A program made the position numbers and the translations under genes. Under the pieces are notes generated by a model. The model worked only from the letters and a program-made list of their open reading frames with translations, was not told the origin of the DNA and made no database searches. Shown in pieces: positions 1 through 7,791 of a stretch of DNA of 18,309 bases (positions are counted from its first letter, which is position 1; each line of letters opens with the position of its first letter). This DNA comes from an uncultured Clostridia bacterium (lineage in GTDB: Bacteria; Bacillota; Clostridia; Oscillospirales; CAG-272). The stretch lies in NCBI GenBank assembly GCA_904502055.1, contig CAJGDZ010000015.1:1-18309 (forward strand), in the 5' to 3' direction.

Positions 1-845
1 CAGTTGTCCTCGGACTCCTCGGTGGAGGCGCCCAGGTGAGGAATGGCAACGACGCCCTTCACGCCGAGAATATCCTCGGTGGGGAAGTCGGTAACGTAAG
101 CCGCGATCTTGCCGCTCTCAAGGCCTGCCTTTACCGCTTCGGCGTCGACAAGATCGGCGCGCGAGAGGTTGATGATGCGGACGCCGTCCTTCATCTTGGC
201 GATGGACTCGGCATTGATCATCTTCTTGGTGGTAGGCGTTGCGGGAACGTGGAGCGTGATGTAATCGCACGAAGCGTAGATATCGTCATAGGTGTTAGCG
301 TGCGAGACGTGATGGTTGAGGTTCCAAGCGCCCGCAATGCTGATGTAGGGGTCACATCCCACGACCTTCATACCAAGGTGCGTGGCAATGCCTGCCACCA
401 TACCGCCGATAGCGCCAAGACCGATAACACCAAGCGACTTGCCCTTGATCTCCTGGCCGGCGAACTTGGACTTTCCGGCCTCAACGGCCTTTGCGACCTC
501 GGTCGTACCCTCAAGGGTCTTTGCCCACTCGATGCCGCCCACGATGTCACGGGATGCCAGAAGCAGTGCGCAGATGGCAAGCTCCTTTACGCCGTTGGCG
601 TTGGCACCGGGGGTGTTGAACACCACGATGCCCTCGGTGGTGCAACGGTCGATCGGAATGTTGTTAACGCCGGCGCCTGCGCGGGCGATGGCCTTGAGGT
701 TCTTGTCAAAGACCATATCGTGCATAGCGGCCGAGCGAACCATGATCGCATCGGGCTCGGCAACGTCCGCGCCAATGGTGTATACTGCCTTGTCGAGCTC
801 GTTCGTGCCGACGGCGGCGATCTTATTCAAAAGCTGTACTTTCAT
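1..845 (-). CDS. serA: D-3-phosphoglycerate dehydrogenase, 3' end cut by window edge
   Basis: This gene encodes the NAD-dependent enzyme that oxidises 3-phosphoglycerate to 3-phosphohydroxypyruvate, the first step of the phosphorylated serine pathway in the cytoplasm. The 281 visible residues cover the substrate-binding domain (about 1-95), the Rossmann motif GVIGLGAIGG (139-148), and the catalytic region with NLSRADLVD (226-234, Arg229) and PHLGASTEE (269-277, His270). Any C-terminal ACT domain would lie beyond position 1, so the short and long SerA forms cannot be told apart. The start ATG (843-845) has a TAAGGAG ribosome binding site whose TAA is the stop codon of serC, and the genes are 10 bp apart. 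This indicates one transcript with serC first. The NLSRADLVD segment departs from the more usual ARGG form, but the neighbouring serC makes the assignment firm. Confidence 0.94.
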   Translation of the reverse strand, partial: MKVQLLNKIAAVGTNELDKAVYTIGADVAEPDAIMVRSAAMHDMVFDKNLKAIARAGAGVNNIPIDRCTTEGIVVFNTPGANANGVKELAICALLLASRDIVGGIEWAKTLEGTTEVAKAVEAGKSKFAGQEIKGKSLGVIGLGAIGGMVAGIATHLGMKVVGCDPYISIAGAWNLNHHVSHANTYDDIYASCDYITLHVPATPTTKKMINAESIAKMKDGVRIINLSRADLVDAEAVKAGLESGKIAAYVTDFPTEDILGVKGVVAIPHLGASTEESEDN

Positions 846-855
846 TGTTAACTCC

Positions 856-1947
856 TTACTTTTTGGGATTTGCTGCGGCAAATTCCTTCATAAAGGCAAC
901 CAGTGCCTCAACGCCCTCATAGGGCATAGCGTTGTAAATGGAAGCGCGCATACCGCCCACGCTGCGGTGACCCTTGAGGTTCTTCAGACCCTTGGCCGAA
1001 GCCTCCGAAGCGAACTTCTTATCGAGATCTGCGTCGCCGGTAACGAAGGTGACGTTCATCATCGAACGGCTGTCCTTCTTGACGGGGGCAATGTAGTAGT
1101 CCTGCGAATCCAGATAATCGTAAAGAAGGTTTGCCTTCTTTTCGTTGATCTTCTTCATCTCCTCAAGACCGCCCAGCTCGATGATCCAGTCGTACACAAG
1201 CTTTGCCATATAGATGGAATAGCAGGGAGGCGTGTTATACATCGAATCGTTGTCCGCCATGGTCTTCCACTCCAGCATGGTGGGCATATCCTCCTCGGCG
1301 TATTCCAGAAGATCCTCGCGAACGATTACCAGCGTAACGCCTGCAGGTGCCATATTCTTCTGCGCGCCGGCGTAGATCACGCCGAACTTGGAAACGTCGA
1401 CCGGCTCGGAGATGATGCAGGAGGACAGGTCGGCAACCAGCGGAACGTCGCCCGTGTCGGGGATGTAGGGATACTTGGTGCCGTAAATGGTGTTGTTAAA
1501 GCAAATGTGAAGGTAAGCCGCATCGGGACGGATCATATCGCGCGTGATCGTGGGCACGTGATCGAAGTTATCGTCCTTGGTGGTGGCGATGCACTTGACG
1601 TCATAGCCAAGCTTCTGCGCCTCCTTGAAGGCCTTGCCCGAGAACTGACCGGAAACCGCATAGTCAGCCTTGCCGGTTCTCTTGATCAGGTTCATGGGGA
1701 CAGCGGCAAACTGCGTGGATGCACCGCCCTGAAGGAAGAGCACCTTGTAGTTGTCCGGGATGTTCATGATCTTGCGAAGAAGTGCCTCAGCGTCCTGGAT
1801 GATGGCTTCATAGTCCGGAGATCGGTGCGACATCTCCATAACCGACATTCCCGATTCTCCGTAGCAGACCAGTTCAGATGCTGCTCTCTCGAGTACGGGC
1901 AAAGGAAGCATGGAAGGGCCTGCCGAAAAGTTGTAAACTCTGTTCAT
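856..1947 (-). CDS. serC: Phosphoserine aminotransferase
   Basis: SerC is the PLP enzyme that transaminates 3-phosphohydroxypyruvate with glutamate to give phosphoserine, the second step of serine synthesis. It may also serve pyridoxal phosphate synthesis. The 363-aa product has the usual length. It opens with NFSAGPSMLP (6-15), which binds the substrate phosphate. It also carries LQGGASTQF (72-80), the PLP-binding VADLSS (171-176) and the Schiff-base lysine K197 in GAQKNMAPAG, and it ends with the conserved GHRSVGGMRASIYNA (326-340). The reading frame is open 11 codons further upstream, but the ATG at 1945-1947 is preceded by a strong GGAGG and starts the protein as the family does. The stop codon overlaps the serA ribosome binding site, so translation of the two is probably linked. 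Phosphoserine phosphatase (SerB) is not in the window. Confidence 0.96.
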   Translation of the reverse strand: MNRVYNFSAGPSMLPLPVLERAASELVCYGESGMSVMEMSHRSPDYEAIIQDAEALLRKIMNIPDNYKVLFLQGGASTQFAAVPMNLIKRTGKADYAVSGQFSGKAFKEAQKLGYDVKCIATTKDDNFDHVPTITRDMIRPDAAYLHICFNNTIYGTKYPYIPDTGDVPLVADLSSCIISEPVDVSKFGVIYAGAQKNMAPAGVTLVIVREDLLEYAEEDMPTMLEWKTMADNDSMYNTPPCYSIYMAKLVYDWIIELGGLEEMKKINEKKANLLYDYLDSQDYYIAPVKKDSRSMMNVTFVTGDADLDKKFASEASAKGLKNLKGHRSVGGMRASIYNAMPYEGVEALVAFMKEFAAANPKK

Positions 1948-1994
1948 TTTCGAACCTCCGTAAATATGTAATCGTCTCACAAAAAGACTCTACT

Positions 1995-2023
1995 ATTATA
2001 TAATGTTTTTGCGATTTCGTCAA
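1995..2023 (-). promoter_or_regulatory. Sigma-A promoter of serC-serA
   Basis: On the minus strand there is TTGACG (2018-2023), a 17-bp spacer and a perfect TATAAT (1995-2000). The leader from the expected start to the serC ATG is only about 40 nt. That is too short for a T-box or riboswitch, so regulation would be at initiation or absent. Confidence 0.85.
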
Positions 2024-2052
2024 GGTGTTTGCAAAAAAAACGGCAAATAAAA

Positions 2053-2085
2053 CAAAAAAACCAAGCAGTAAGGACTACTGCTTGG
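2053..2085 (-). terminator. Intrinsic terminator of the GH25-comM operon
   Basis: A perfect 10-bp stem (2061-2070 with 2076-2085) closes a 5-nt loop and is followed on the minus strand by a run of T (2060-2053). It lies 7 bp beyond the comM stop codon and just upstream of the serC promoter, which it insulates. Confidence 0.93.
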
Positions 2086-2092
2086 AGATTTT

Positions 2093-3655
2093 TTAAGTAG
2101 AAAGGCCGGGGATGCGCTTGGCCAGCTTGTGATACTGAATGGCCTCGGCGATGTGTGCACCCTCAATAAGAGGGCTTCCCGCAAGGTCGGCAATGGTGCG
2201 TGCCACGCGGAGAACGCGGTCATAGCCGCGCGCTGAAAGTCCCATGGTCCTGTACGCCGCCGACAAAAGCGCCGAGGCGCTGTCCGACAGAATGCAATAC
2301 CGACGAATGAGTGCGGAGTCCAGCATCGCGTTGCAAAAGATACGCTCGCTTCCCGCCGGGGCTTCGGGATCGTTTTTTATGCGGTCGACGGCAAATTTGC
2401 GCGCCGCGATCACGCGCTCGCGGATGGTGGACGAGTGCTCGGCGCCGTCGTCCTTGGCCGAAAGCTCCTCATAGGAGAGCGAGGGAAGCTCGATCTGAAT
2501 GTCCACGCGGTCAAGAAGGGGACCGCTCAGGCGCGACATATAGCGCGCAACCTCCTCGGGGCGGCAGGTGCATTTGCGCGAGGGGTGACCGAAGTAACCG
2601 CAACGGCAGGGATTCATGGCGCCCACCAGCATAAAGGCGCAAGGAAAGGTAACGCGCCCGTTGGCTCTGGTGATGGTGATCTGCTTGTCCTCCAGCGGCT
2701 GGCGCAAGGAGTCGGTGATCTGCTTGGGAAATTCGGGAAGCTCATCCAGGAAAAGCACACCGTTGTGTGCCAGCGAGATCTCGCCGGGAAGCGGATTGAT
2801 GCCGCCGCCCACCAAGGACACCGCCGACATGGTGTGGTGCGGTGATCGGAAAGGACGGGAAGACAAAAGTGAGGCGGAATTCCCCATTTTTCCGGCCACC
2901 GAATGAATCTTGGTTGTCTCAATGGCCTCGTCAAAGCTGAGCGGCGGAAGAATGGAGGGTAGGCGCTTGGCCAGCATGGATTTTCCCGTGCCGGGAGGGC
3001 CTACCAGCAAAATGTTATGTCCGCCTGCGGCGGCGATCTCCATCGCGCGCTTGGCGTATTTCTGCCCGCGCACGTCGGCAAAATCCAGGATTTCCTCCGT
3101 CTCGTTCGTGCCCGAGGCGGCGCTTGCCTGCGAAAGCGTTTTGGTTCCGTTCAGGTGCGCGATCAGTGCCTCCATGTTTTTGACGCCGTACACGGCAATG
3201 CCGCGCACAGCCGCCGCCTCGGCGGCGTTTTCCAAAGGAACGTAGATCTCCTTAAGGCCCGCATCCTTGGCGGCACAGCACATACACAGAATGCCGCGCA
3301 CACCGCGGAGCTCACCCGAGAGGGAAAGCTCGCCGATGATGCACTTGTCGCCAAGTGAGACCTCACGCCTCACCACGCCGGCGTTGCGGAGAAGTCCGAG
3401 CAAAATGGCGGCGTCAAAGGCCGAGCCCTCCTTGCGGCGGTCGGCAGGGGCGAGGTTTACGGTGTGACAAAGGTTGGGGAAGCGGATTCCCGTATTTTCA
3501 CAGGCGGTGCGAACACGCTCCTTGGCCTCCTTGACGGCGGTGTCGGGCAGACCGACGATATCAAAGGCAAATTTCTTTTGGCGCGAGTTGCACTCCACCG
3601 TGACGAGAAAGCCGTCGATGCCTGAGATGCCTGCGCTGAAAACCGATGAAAGCAT
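2093..3655 (-). CDS. comM: ComM/YifB family Mg-chelatase-like AAA+ ATPase
   Basis: ComM-type proteins are hexameric AAA+ ATPases. The proteobacterial ComM is a branch-migration helicase that helps integrate transformed DNA; its role in Clostridia is less clear. The 520 residues match the family length of about 500-510. The N-terminal Lon-like/ChlI domain covers about 1-165, with GLPDTAVKE at 35-43. The AAA+ core has Walker A GPPGTGKS (219-226), the conserved FRSPHHT (269-275), Walker B LFLDE (301-305) and GAMNPC (345-350). A four-cysteine cluster, CRCGYFGHPSRKCTC (350-364), follows. The C-terminal Mg-chelatase domain carries LSARGYDRVLRVARTIADL (473-491). The start has an AAGGA ribosome binding site. 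It is the second gene of an operon, 16 bp after a GH25 lipoprotein gene, and is not next to dprA as it often is elsewhere. Confidence 0.95.
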   Translation of the reverse strand: MLSSVFSAGISGIDGFLVTVECNSRQKKFAFDIVGLPDTAVKEAKERVRTACENTGIRFPNLCHTVNLAPADRRKEGSAFDAAILLGLLRNAGVVRREVSLGDKCIIGELSLSGELRGVRGILCMCCAAKDAGLKEIYVPLENAAEAAAVRGIAVYGVKNMEALIAHLNGTKTLSQASAASGTNETEEILDFADVRGQKYAKRAMEIAAAGGHNILLVGPPGTGKSMLAKRLPSILPPLSFDEAIETTKIHSVAGKMGNSASLLSSRPFRSPHHTMSAVSLVGGGINPLPGEISLAHNGVLFLDELPEFPKQITDSLRQPLEDKQITITRANGRVTFPCAFMLVGAMNPCRCGYFGHPSRKCTCRPEEVARYMSRLSGPLLDRVDIQIELPSLSYEELSAKDDGAEHSSTIRERVIAARKFAVDRIKNDPEAPAGSERIFCNAMLDSALIRRYCILSDSASALLSAAYRTMGLSARGYDRVLRVARTIADLAGSPLIEGAHIAEAIQYHKLAKRIPGLST

Positions 3656-3671
3656 AGTATTTCCTTTTGTG

Positions 3672-5111
3672 TTATTTGTTGTAGCCGTTGTAGCCGTATT
3701 TTTTGATGATCGTGGGGTAGTCCTTGTAGCAGATGTTCATATCCACGTCACCGGTCACGCCGTCGACGCTTCCTTCTTCGGTGTACTGCCACATATTGTA
3801 CTGCTTGGCGTAATGATCGTCATCCTCGTCCAGGTAATGAGCCACCCAGGTCTCAAAGCGAGCGGTCAGATACTGGGGATCCATATAATAGTTGATGAAG
3901 TTTCGGTAGGAGTAAATGCCGGGGTAGAAGCCATTTTGCACCAGCAGCTCGCAATACTCGGTGCACATCTCCATCAGCGTTTCCTCGGAAAGCGATTTCT
4001 GGGAGGTGTCCTCGATATCCAGATAGATCGGATATTCAAAGGTCTTGTTTTTGAGTACCTTGAGCATAGCGGTGGTGTTGGTGATCAGGTCATCCACGCT
4101 TGTGTCGTAGGAGTAGATATATACGCCGATATCAAGCCCCGCTTCACGTGCGGCCTCGTAATATTCCTCAAATTTTTCGTCAGTGTTGGCTCGGCCGTTT
4201 CTCAGATATCCCGCGCGGAGAATGACGAAATCCACGCCATCCTCGGCAAGAGCCTCAAAGTCCACGGTCTTGTTGTGATAGGAAAGATCCACGCCACAGG
4301 AGAAGGCGGACTTTTCGTTTCCCTTGACGCCGGAGAAGAGGTTGCTGTGCCAGATGTAATCTCCGATGTAACTGAAGCCGCACTTGCAGGAGTAAACGGT
4401 AAAGCCGGGGTCCTTGAAGGTGGGGGCAGTGGTCTTGGGGGTGCAATCGTGTCCCGTGGGGGCGACGTAGGCGGTCTTATAGCTGTAGTCGCATTTCTCG
4501 CACTCGTACGTGGTATAGCCCTCGTTCACGCAGGTGGATGCCGTGACGGTGACGTCGAAATCGTGCGCCATGGAGGTGAAATCGGTCTTGTATTCGTAGT
4601 CACAGACGTTGCACTCGTATCGGTCGTAGCCGTCGGCCGAGCAGGTGGGGGCTACCGTGGTCTTGGAAAGGTTGTGCCCGTTGGGAACAACGAGTGCCGT
4701 GCGGTAGGAATAGCCGCAGGGGCAGGAATAGGTGGTGTAGCCCTCCTTGGTGCAGGTCTGAGGTGTGATCCTGGAGGTGAGCGTATGTCCGCTTGGCTCC
4801 TTGTAGTCTGCGCGGTATGTATACTCGCAAACGCTGCAGGCAAACTCGGTATAGCCCTCGTCGGTGCAGGTGGGAGCGGTCACGGTGGTGACCATCTTGT
4901 GTCCCGTGGGCTCCACGATGTCACTCTTGTAGGTATGTCCGCAATCGGTGCACGTGTGCAAGACGTAGCCCTCCAGCGAGCAGTCCGGTTCGAACTGCGT
5001 TTCGGTCAGACGTCTATGCTTACACTCGTCCGGATTGCTTGAGCGGCCGCAGGAAACGGTCATAGCGGCAAGCAAGCAAAGCAGGAGCAAAAGAAATATG
5101 CTTTTTTTCAT
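3672..5111 (-). CDS. Lipoprotein with six cysteine repeats and a C-terminal GH25 (lysozyme-like) domain
   Basis: This is a predicted extracellular, membrane-anchored peptidoglycan hydrolase of 479 aa. The N-terminus is a signal peptide (KK, then a leucine-rich core at about 5-15) ending in a lipobox-like TVSC with Cys21 as the lipidation site; Thr at -3 is not ideal. Residues 30-254 are six copies of a repeat of about 38 residues carrying Cys, EGY, CxxC or CxC, and PTGH. Residues 271-479 form a GH25 domain. It has GVDLSYHN (Asp275) at its start and the catalytic YLDIEDTS strand (Asp365, Glu367), and it ends with the WQYTEEGSVDGVTGDVDMN segment (441-459) typical of GH25. Family knowledge predicts cleavage of the MurNAc-GlcNAc bond (muramidase). 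The repeats probably bind metal or form disulfides and act as a spacer or wall-binding arm; that is inference. The ATG follows an AGGAAGG site. comM lies 16 bp downstream. Confidence 0.9.
   Translation of the reverse strand: MKKSIFLLLLLCLLAAMTVSCGRSSNPDECKHRRLTETQFEPDCSLEGYVLHTCTDCGHTYKSDIVEPTGHKMVTTVTAPTCTDEGYTEFACSVCEYTYRADYKEPSGHTLTSRITPQTCTKEGYTTYSCPCGYSYRTALVVPNGHNLSKTTVAPTCSADGYDRYECNVCDYEYKTDFTSMAHDFDVTVTASTCVNEGYTTYECEKCDYSYKTAYVAPTGHDCTPKTTAPTFKDPGFTVYSCKCGFSYIGDYIWHSNLFSGVKGNEKSAFSCGVDLSYHNKTVDFEALAEDGVDFVILRAGYLRNGRANTDEKFEEYYEAAREAGLDIGVYIYSYDTSVDDLITNTTAMLKVLKNKTFEYPIYLDIEDTSQKSLSEETLMEMCTEYCELLVQNGFYPGIYSYRNFINYYMDPQYLTARFETWVAHYLDEDDDHYAKQYNMWQYTEEGSVDGVTGDVDMNICYKDYPTIIKKYGYNGYNK
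4350..5024 (-). repeat. Six-fold internal repeat encoding cysteine modules (about 114 bp each)
   Basis: Residues 30-254 of the GH25 lipoprotein fall into six units that start near residues 30, 72, 110, 147, 185 and 222. The shared pattern is a Cys in an APTC-EGY-like turn, an aromatic residue, a CxxC or CxC pair, Y-x-Y and a PTGH-like end. Units 3 and 6 have CxC (CPC, CKC) instead of CxxC. Unit 6 has also lost the leading Cys (TFKDPGF), and unit 4 ends in MAH instead of PTGH. This looks like tandem duplication followed by drift of the unit next to the catalytic domain. Confidence 0.85.
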
Positions 5112-5143
5112 CTTTAAATCCTTCCTGAAAGATATTCGTATTC

Positions 5144-5172
5144 AGTATACCATAATTCACCGGAAAACGCAA
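5144..5172 (-). promoter_or_regulatory. Sigma-A promoter of the GH25-comM operon
   Basis: On the minus strand there is TTGCGT (5167-5172), a 17-bp spacer and TATACT (5144-5149). It lies about 35 bp upstream of the lipoprotein start. No other promoter is evident between the lipoprotein gene and comM. Confidence 0.72.
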
Positions 5173-5200
5173 GGGCTTTGGGGTGGGAAAAGGGCATAAA

Positions 5201-5234
5201 AAAACAAAAAACCCTCAAAAGGGTTTTTTGTTTT
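5201..5234 (-). terminator. Intrinsic terminator of the zinc-ribbon gene
   Basis: A perfect 14-bp inverted repeat (5201-5214 with 5221-5234) has a 6-nt loop. Three G-C pairs sit next to the loop and long A/T arms provide the T tail on the minus strand. It starts 7 bp beyond the stop codon at 5241. Its symmetry would allow it to act in both directions. Confidence 0.88.
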
Positions 5235-5240
5235 GAATAC

Positions 5241-5513
5241 TTATCTATTCTTGAAGCATTCGCTGCAGTAGACCGGACGGTCATCGCGGGGCTGGAAGGG
5301 AACCTGGCAGGTCTGTCCACAGCTTGCACATACTGCATCATACATCTGACGCGCGGTCTTGGCGCCGTTTGTTGCCTTGCGAGCATCGCGGCACGCCTTG
5401 CAACGCTGAGGCTCATTGGTAAAGCCCTTTTCAGCATAAAATTCCTGCTCACCGGCAGTAAAGGTGAATTCCTGTCCGCAATCCTTGCAGACCAATGTCT
5501 TGTCTTCGTACAT
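5241..5513 (-). CDS. Small double zinc-ribbon protein (zf-trcl plus CxxC-x17-CxxC)
   Basis: This 90-aa cytoplasmic protein carries two four-cysteine sites. The first is CKDC (9-12) with CKAC (38-41), enclosing FTAGEQEFYAEKGFTNEP (18-35); this matches the probable zinc-ribbon domain zf-trcl. The second is CASC (62-65) with CSEC (83-86), separated by exactly 17 residues, which fits the CxxC-x17-CxxC family. The protein is common in Firmicutes and other anaerobes, but its function is not established. Zinc binding is predicted from the cysteines, and a nucleic-acid or ribosome-associated role is only a guess. It is a single-gene unit with a strong promoter, a hairpin in its leader and its own terminator, which suggests high expression. 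The start has an AGAGG site 6-7 nt upstream. Confidence 0.9.
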   Translation of the reverse strand: MYEDKTLVCKDCGQEFTFTAGEQEFYAEKGFTNEPQRCKACRDARKATNGAKTARQMYDAVCASCGQTCQVPFQPRDDRPVYCSECFKNR

Positions 5514-5535
5514 GAGATACCTCTTTAAAATTTTT

Positions 5536-5551
5536 CGTGGCTTGTGCCACG
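5536..5551 (-). other. Hairpin in the 5' leader of the zinc-ribbon mRNA
   Basis: CGTGGC (5536-5541) and GCCACG (5546-5551) form a perfect 6-bp, mostly G-C stem with a 4-nt loop. It falls within the first 25 nt of the predicted transcript, between the promoter and the ribosome binding site. There is no immediate U run, so it is more likely a stabilising 5' stem than an attenuator. Confidence 0.6.
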
Positions 5552-5563
5552 TTAGTTACATAT

Positions 5564-5592
5564 ATAATACACACAAATTTTGAATCTGTCAA
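5564..5592 (-). promoter_or_regulatory. Sigma-A promoter of the zinc-ribbon gene
   Basis: On the minus strand there is a perfect TTGACA (5587-5592), a 17-bp spacer and TATTAT (5564-5569). The upstream stretch (about 5600-5670) is a very A/T-rich block that could act as an UP element for this promoter and perhaps for the divergent mnmG promoter. Confidence 0.85.
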
Positions 5593-5670
5593 GGGTTTTG
5601 TGAAAAAAAATTAAATTTTTTTAAATTTTTTGTGATTTTTGGGTGTGCATGGGAATTTTTTTTACAAGGG

Positions 5671-5700
5671 GTGGCAAAAAGCAGCAAAATATGGTATAAT
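5671..5700 (+). promoter_or_regulatory. Promoter of mnmG
   Basis: A perfect TATAAT (5695-5700) lies 38 bp before the mnmG start. The best -35 candidate is a poor GTGGCA (5671-5676) at an 18-bp spacing. The A/T-rich block upstream may compensate for it. Confidence 0.6.
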
Positions 5701-5738
5701 GGGGGCAAGATTTTATCATCCCGAAGGAGATGTTATAT

Positions 5739-7604
5739 ATGTTTGAGACAGAAATTGCCGTAGTGGGCGCGGGACACGCCGGAATTGAGGCGGCACTGGC
5801 GGCGGCACGAATGGGACACGACACGGTGCTGTTTACCATGTCGCTGGATTCCATTGCCAATCTGCCGTGCAATCCGTCCATTGGCGGCACGGCCAAGGGA
5901 ACACTGGTCTTTGAGATCGACGCGCTGGGGGGCGAGATGGGGCGCGCGGCGGACGCCGTTACGCTTCAGTCACGCACGCTCAATCTCGGCAAGGGGGCGG
6001 CGGTGCACTCCAAGCGCGTGCAGGCCGACCGTGCGGCGTATCATCTTTTGATGAAAAAGACGCTGGAGACCACCAAAAATCTTCGCGTGATCCAGGCGGA
6101 GATCGTGGACGTAAAAACTGAAACAAACGGAAATGGCAAACAAATTGTCTCAATTGTTACACAACTTGGCGAGGAGTGGGGCTGTAAGTGTGCCATTCTG
6201 TGCACGGGAACCTATCTGGGGGGACGCGTTTTTGTCGGGGATAAGAACTACGAAAGCGGTCCCGACGGCTTTCTTGCGGCCAAGGGGCTTACGGCGGCAC
6301 TGGAACGTGAGGGCGTGCAGATGATGCGCTTCAAGACCGGAACGCCGGCACGCGTCAAGCGGTCGAGCATTGATCTTTCGGTGCTGGAGGAGCAGTGCGG
6401 CGAGCCATCGATCACCCCTTATCACGAGGGGCACGGTGAGGATTATTTTGATTCGCTAACACAGATTCCCTGTCACATCGTTTACACCAACGAGCAGACA
6501 CACCGCATCATAAGAGACAACATCCATCGCTCGGCGCTTTATTCCGGGCAGATCCACGGCACGGGCCCGCGCTACTGTCCGTCCATTGAGGATAAGCTGG
6601 TTCGCTTTGCCGACAAGGAGCGGCATCAGCTTTTTGTCGAGCCGATGGGGCTGGACACCGAGGAGATGTATATTCAAGGCTTTTCCACCTCGCTTCCCAC
6701 CGACGTACAGCGTGCGATGCTGGCTTCGCTGAAGGGATTTGATAAGGCCGAGATCATGCGGTATGCGTATGCGATCGAGTACGACTGTGCCGATCCGCTG
6801 GGCCTGTTACCCACGTTGGAATTCAAAAATATCAAAGGACTGTACGGTGCGGGACAGTTTAACGGCACTTCCGGTTACGAGGAAGCCGCGGCTCAGGGCC
6901 TTGTGGCCGGCATCAACGCGGCACTTTTCTGCGAGGGAAGAGAACCGATGATCCTGCCGCGCTCGGGCAGCTACATCGGAACCTTGATCGACGATCTGGT
7001 CATCAAGGGCACAAGGGAGCCCTACCGTATGATGACCTCGCGTTCGGAGTATCGCCTGCTTCTCAGGCAGGACAACGCCGACGAGCGGCTGACACCGATC
7101 GGCCACAAGGTGGGACTGATCGACCGGGAGCGTTACGCGCGTTTCCTGGAAAAGCAAAAGCAGATCGGAGAGGAGCAAAATCGGTTGGCCTCGACCTACG
7201 TTTCACCCGAGGGCGCGCGGGCGTTCCTGGAAAAGCAGGGAATGCCGCCGCTTGCAAGCGGGATTTCGCTGGCAGAGCTTCTGCGCCGTCCGGGGATCAC
7301 CTACGAGGCGTTGGCCGAGATCGACGGGGGGCGCCCCGCGCTTTCGCGCCGTGTGTGTGAGGCGGTGGAGATCTCGGTGAAGTATGAGGGCTATATCAAG
7401 CGGCAGGTCGCTGAGGTGGCACGCCAAAAGAAGTTGGAGGACAAGCGGCTTTCGCCCGACCTCGATTATCACGCGATCAAGGGTCTGCGTCTGGAGGCGG
7501 CACAAAAGCTTTCGGCCATCCGTCCGCTGACCGTTGCCGAGGCCTCACGCATCAGCGGTGTCAGCCCGGCTGACATATCTGTTCTATTAATATATCTCAA
7601 ATGA
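5739..7604 (+). CDS. mnmG: tRNA uridine-5-carboxymethylaminomethyl modification enzyme MnmG (GidA)
   Basis: MnmG works with the GTPase MnmE to place a (carboxymethyl)aminomethyl group on wobble U34 of several tRNAs, using FAD, NADH and methylene-tetrahydrofolate or glycine/ammonium. The 621-aa product has the normal length. It has the FAD-binding GAGHAGIEAA (10-19), the conserved LPCNPSIGG (42-50, Cys44), GTYLGG, FKTGTPARV, GPRYCPSIEDK with the second conserved cysteine, and QFNGTSGYEEAAAQG near the end of the FAD domain. A C-terminal helical tRNA/MnmE-binding region ends the protein. An ATG at 5730 is also in frame but sits on the ribosome binding site. AAGGAG (5724-5729) is correctly placed for the ATG at 5739. 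In many bacteria mnmG lies next to mnmE, rsmG or parAB; here it stands alone between its own promoter and terminator. Confidence 0.97.
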   Translation: MFETEIAVVGAGHAGIEAALAAARMGHDTVLFTMSLDSIANLPCNPSIGGTAKGTLVFEIDALGGEMGRAADAVTLQSRTLNLGKGAAVHSKRVQADRAAYHLLMKKTLETTKNLRVIQAEIVDVKTETNGNGKQIVSIVTQLGEEWGCKCAILCTGTYLGGRVFVGDKNYESGPDGFLAAKGLTAALEREGVQMMRFKTGTPARVKRSSIDLSVLEEQCGEPSITPYHEGHGEDYFDSLTQIPCHIVYTNEQTHRIIRDNIHRSALYSGQIHGTGPRYCPSIEDKLVRFADKERHQLFVEPMGLDTEEMYIQGFSTSLPTDVQRAMLASLKGFDKAEIMRYAYAIEYDCADPLGLLPTLEFKNIKGLYGAGQFNGTSGYEEAAAQGLVAGINAALFCEGREPMILPRSGSYIGTLIDDLVIKGTREPYRMMTSRSEYRLLLRQDNADERLTPIGHKVGLIDRERYARFLEKQKQIGEEQNRLASTYVSPEGARAFLEKQGMPPLASGISLAELLRRPGITYEALAEIDGGRPALSRRVCEAVEISVKYEGYIKRQVAEVARQKKLEDKRLSPDLDYHAIKGLRLEAAQKLSAIRPLTVAEASRISGVSPADISVLLIYLK

Positions 7605-7608
7605 GACA

Positions 7609-7641
7609 AAAAGGCAGAATTTTCTGCCTTTTTTCTTTTTT
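7609..7641 (+). terminator. Intrinsic terminator of mnmG
   Basis: A 10-bp stem (7609-7618 with 7623-7632) with a 4-nt loop is followed by a T-rich tail (to 7641). It starts 5 bp after the mnmG stop and directly abuts the repeat element that begins at 7642. Confidence 0.92.
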
Positions 7642-7671
7642 AAATTTTGATTTGTCGGGGAGGGGAGACGT

Positions 7672-7701
7672 GTAGGGGGCTTTTTGAAAAAAGCCCCCTA
7701 C
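7672..7701. repeat. Perfect 14-bp-arm palindrome in the left part of the element
   Basis: The arms 7672-7685 and 7688-7701 are exact reverse complements separated by 2 bp, with GTAGGGGGC on one side and GCCCCCTAC on the other. As RNA this would be a very stable hairpin about 70 bp past the mnmG stop codon. A second smaller inverted repeat (CCCAAAA with TTTTGGG) follows at 7706-7721. Confidence 0.85.
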
Positions 7702-7791
7702 GACCCCCAAAAACTTTTGGGAAAAAGAAATTTTTTTCACACAATAAAGTCTGCAAAAGCAATATCGAGAAAGGTTTTTCAAGTCATTTTG

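Noticed and set aside
382..1971. A 529-codon plus-strand open frame opposite serC and serA
   Set aside because: serA and serC on the minus strand have full family motifs, promoter and ribosome binding sites. The plus frame has none and reads as low-complexity antisense, a side effect of codon bias.
1948..2023. T-box or serine-responsive leader upstream of serC
   Set aside because: The transcript leader is only about 40 nt, with no T-box sequence or antiterminator stems.
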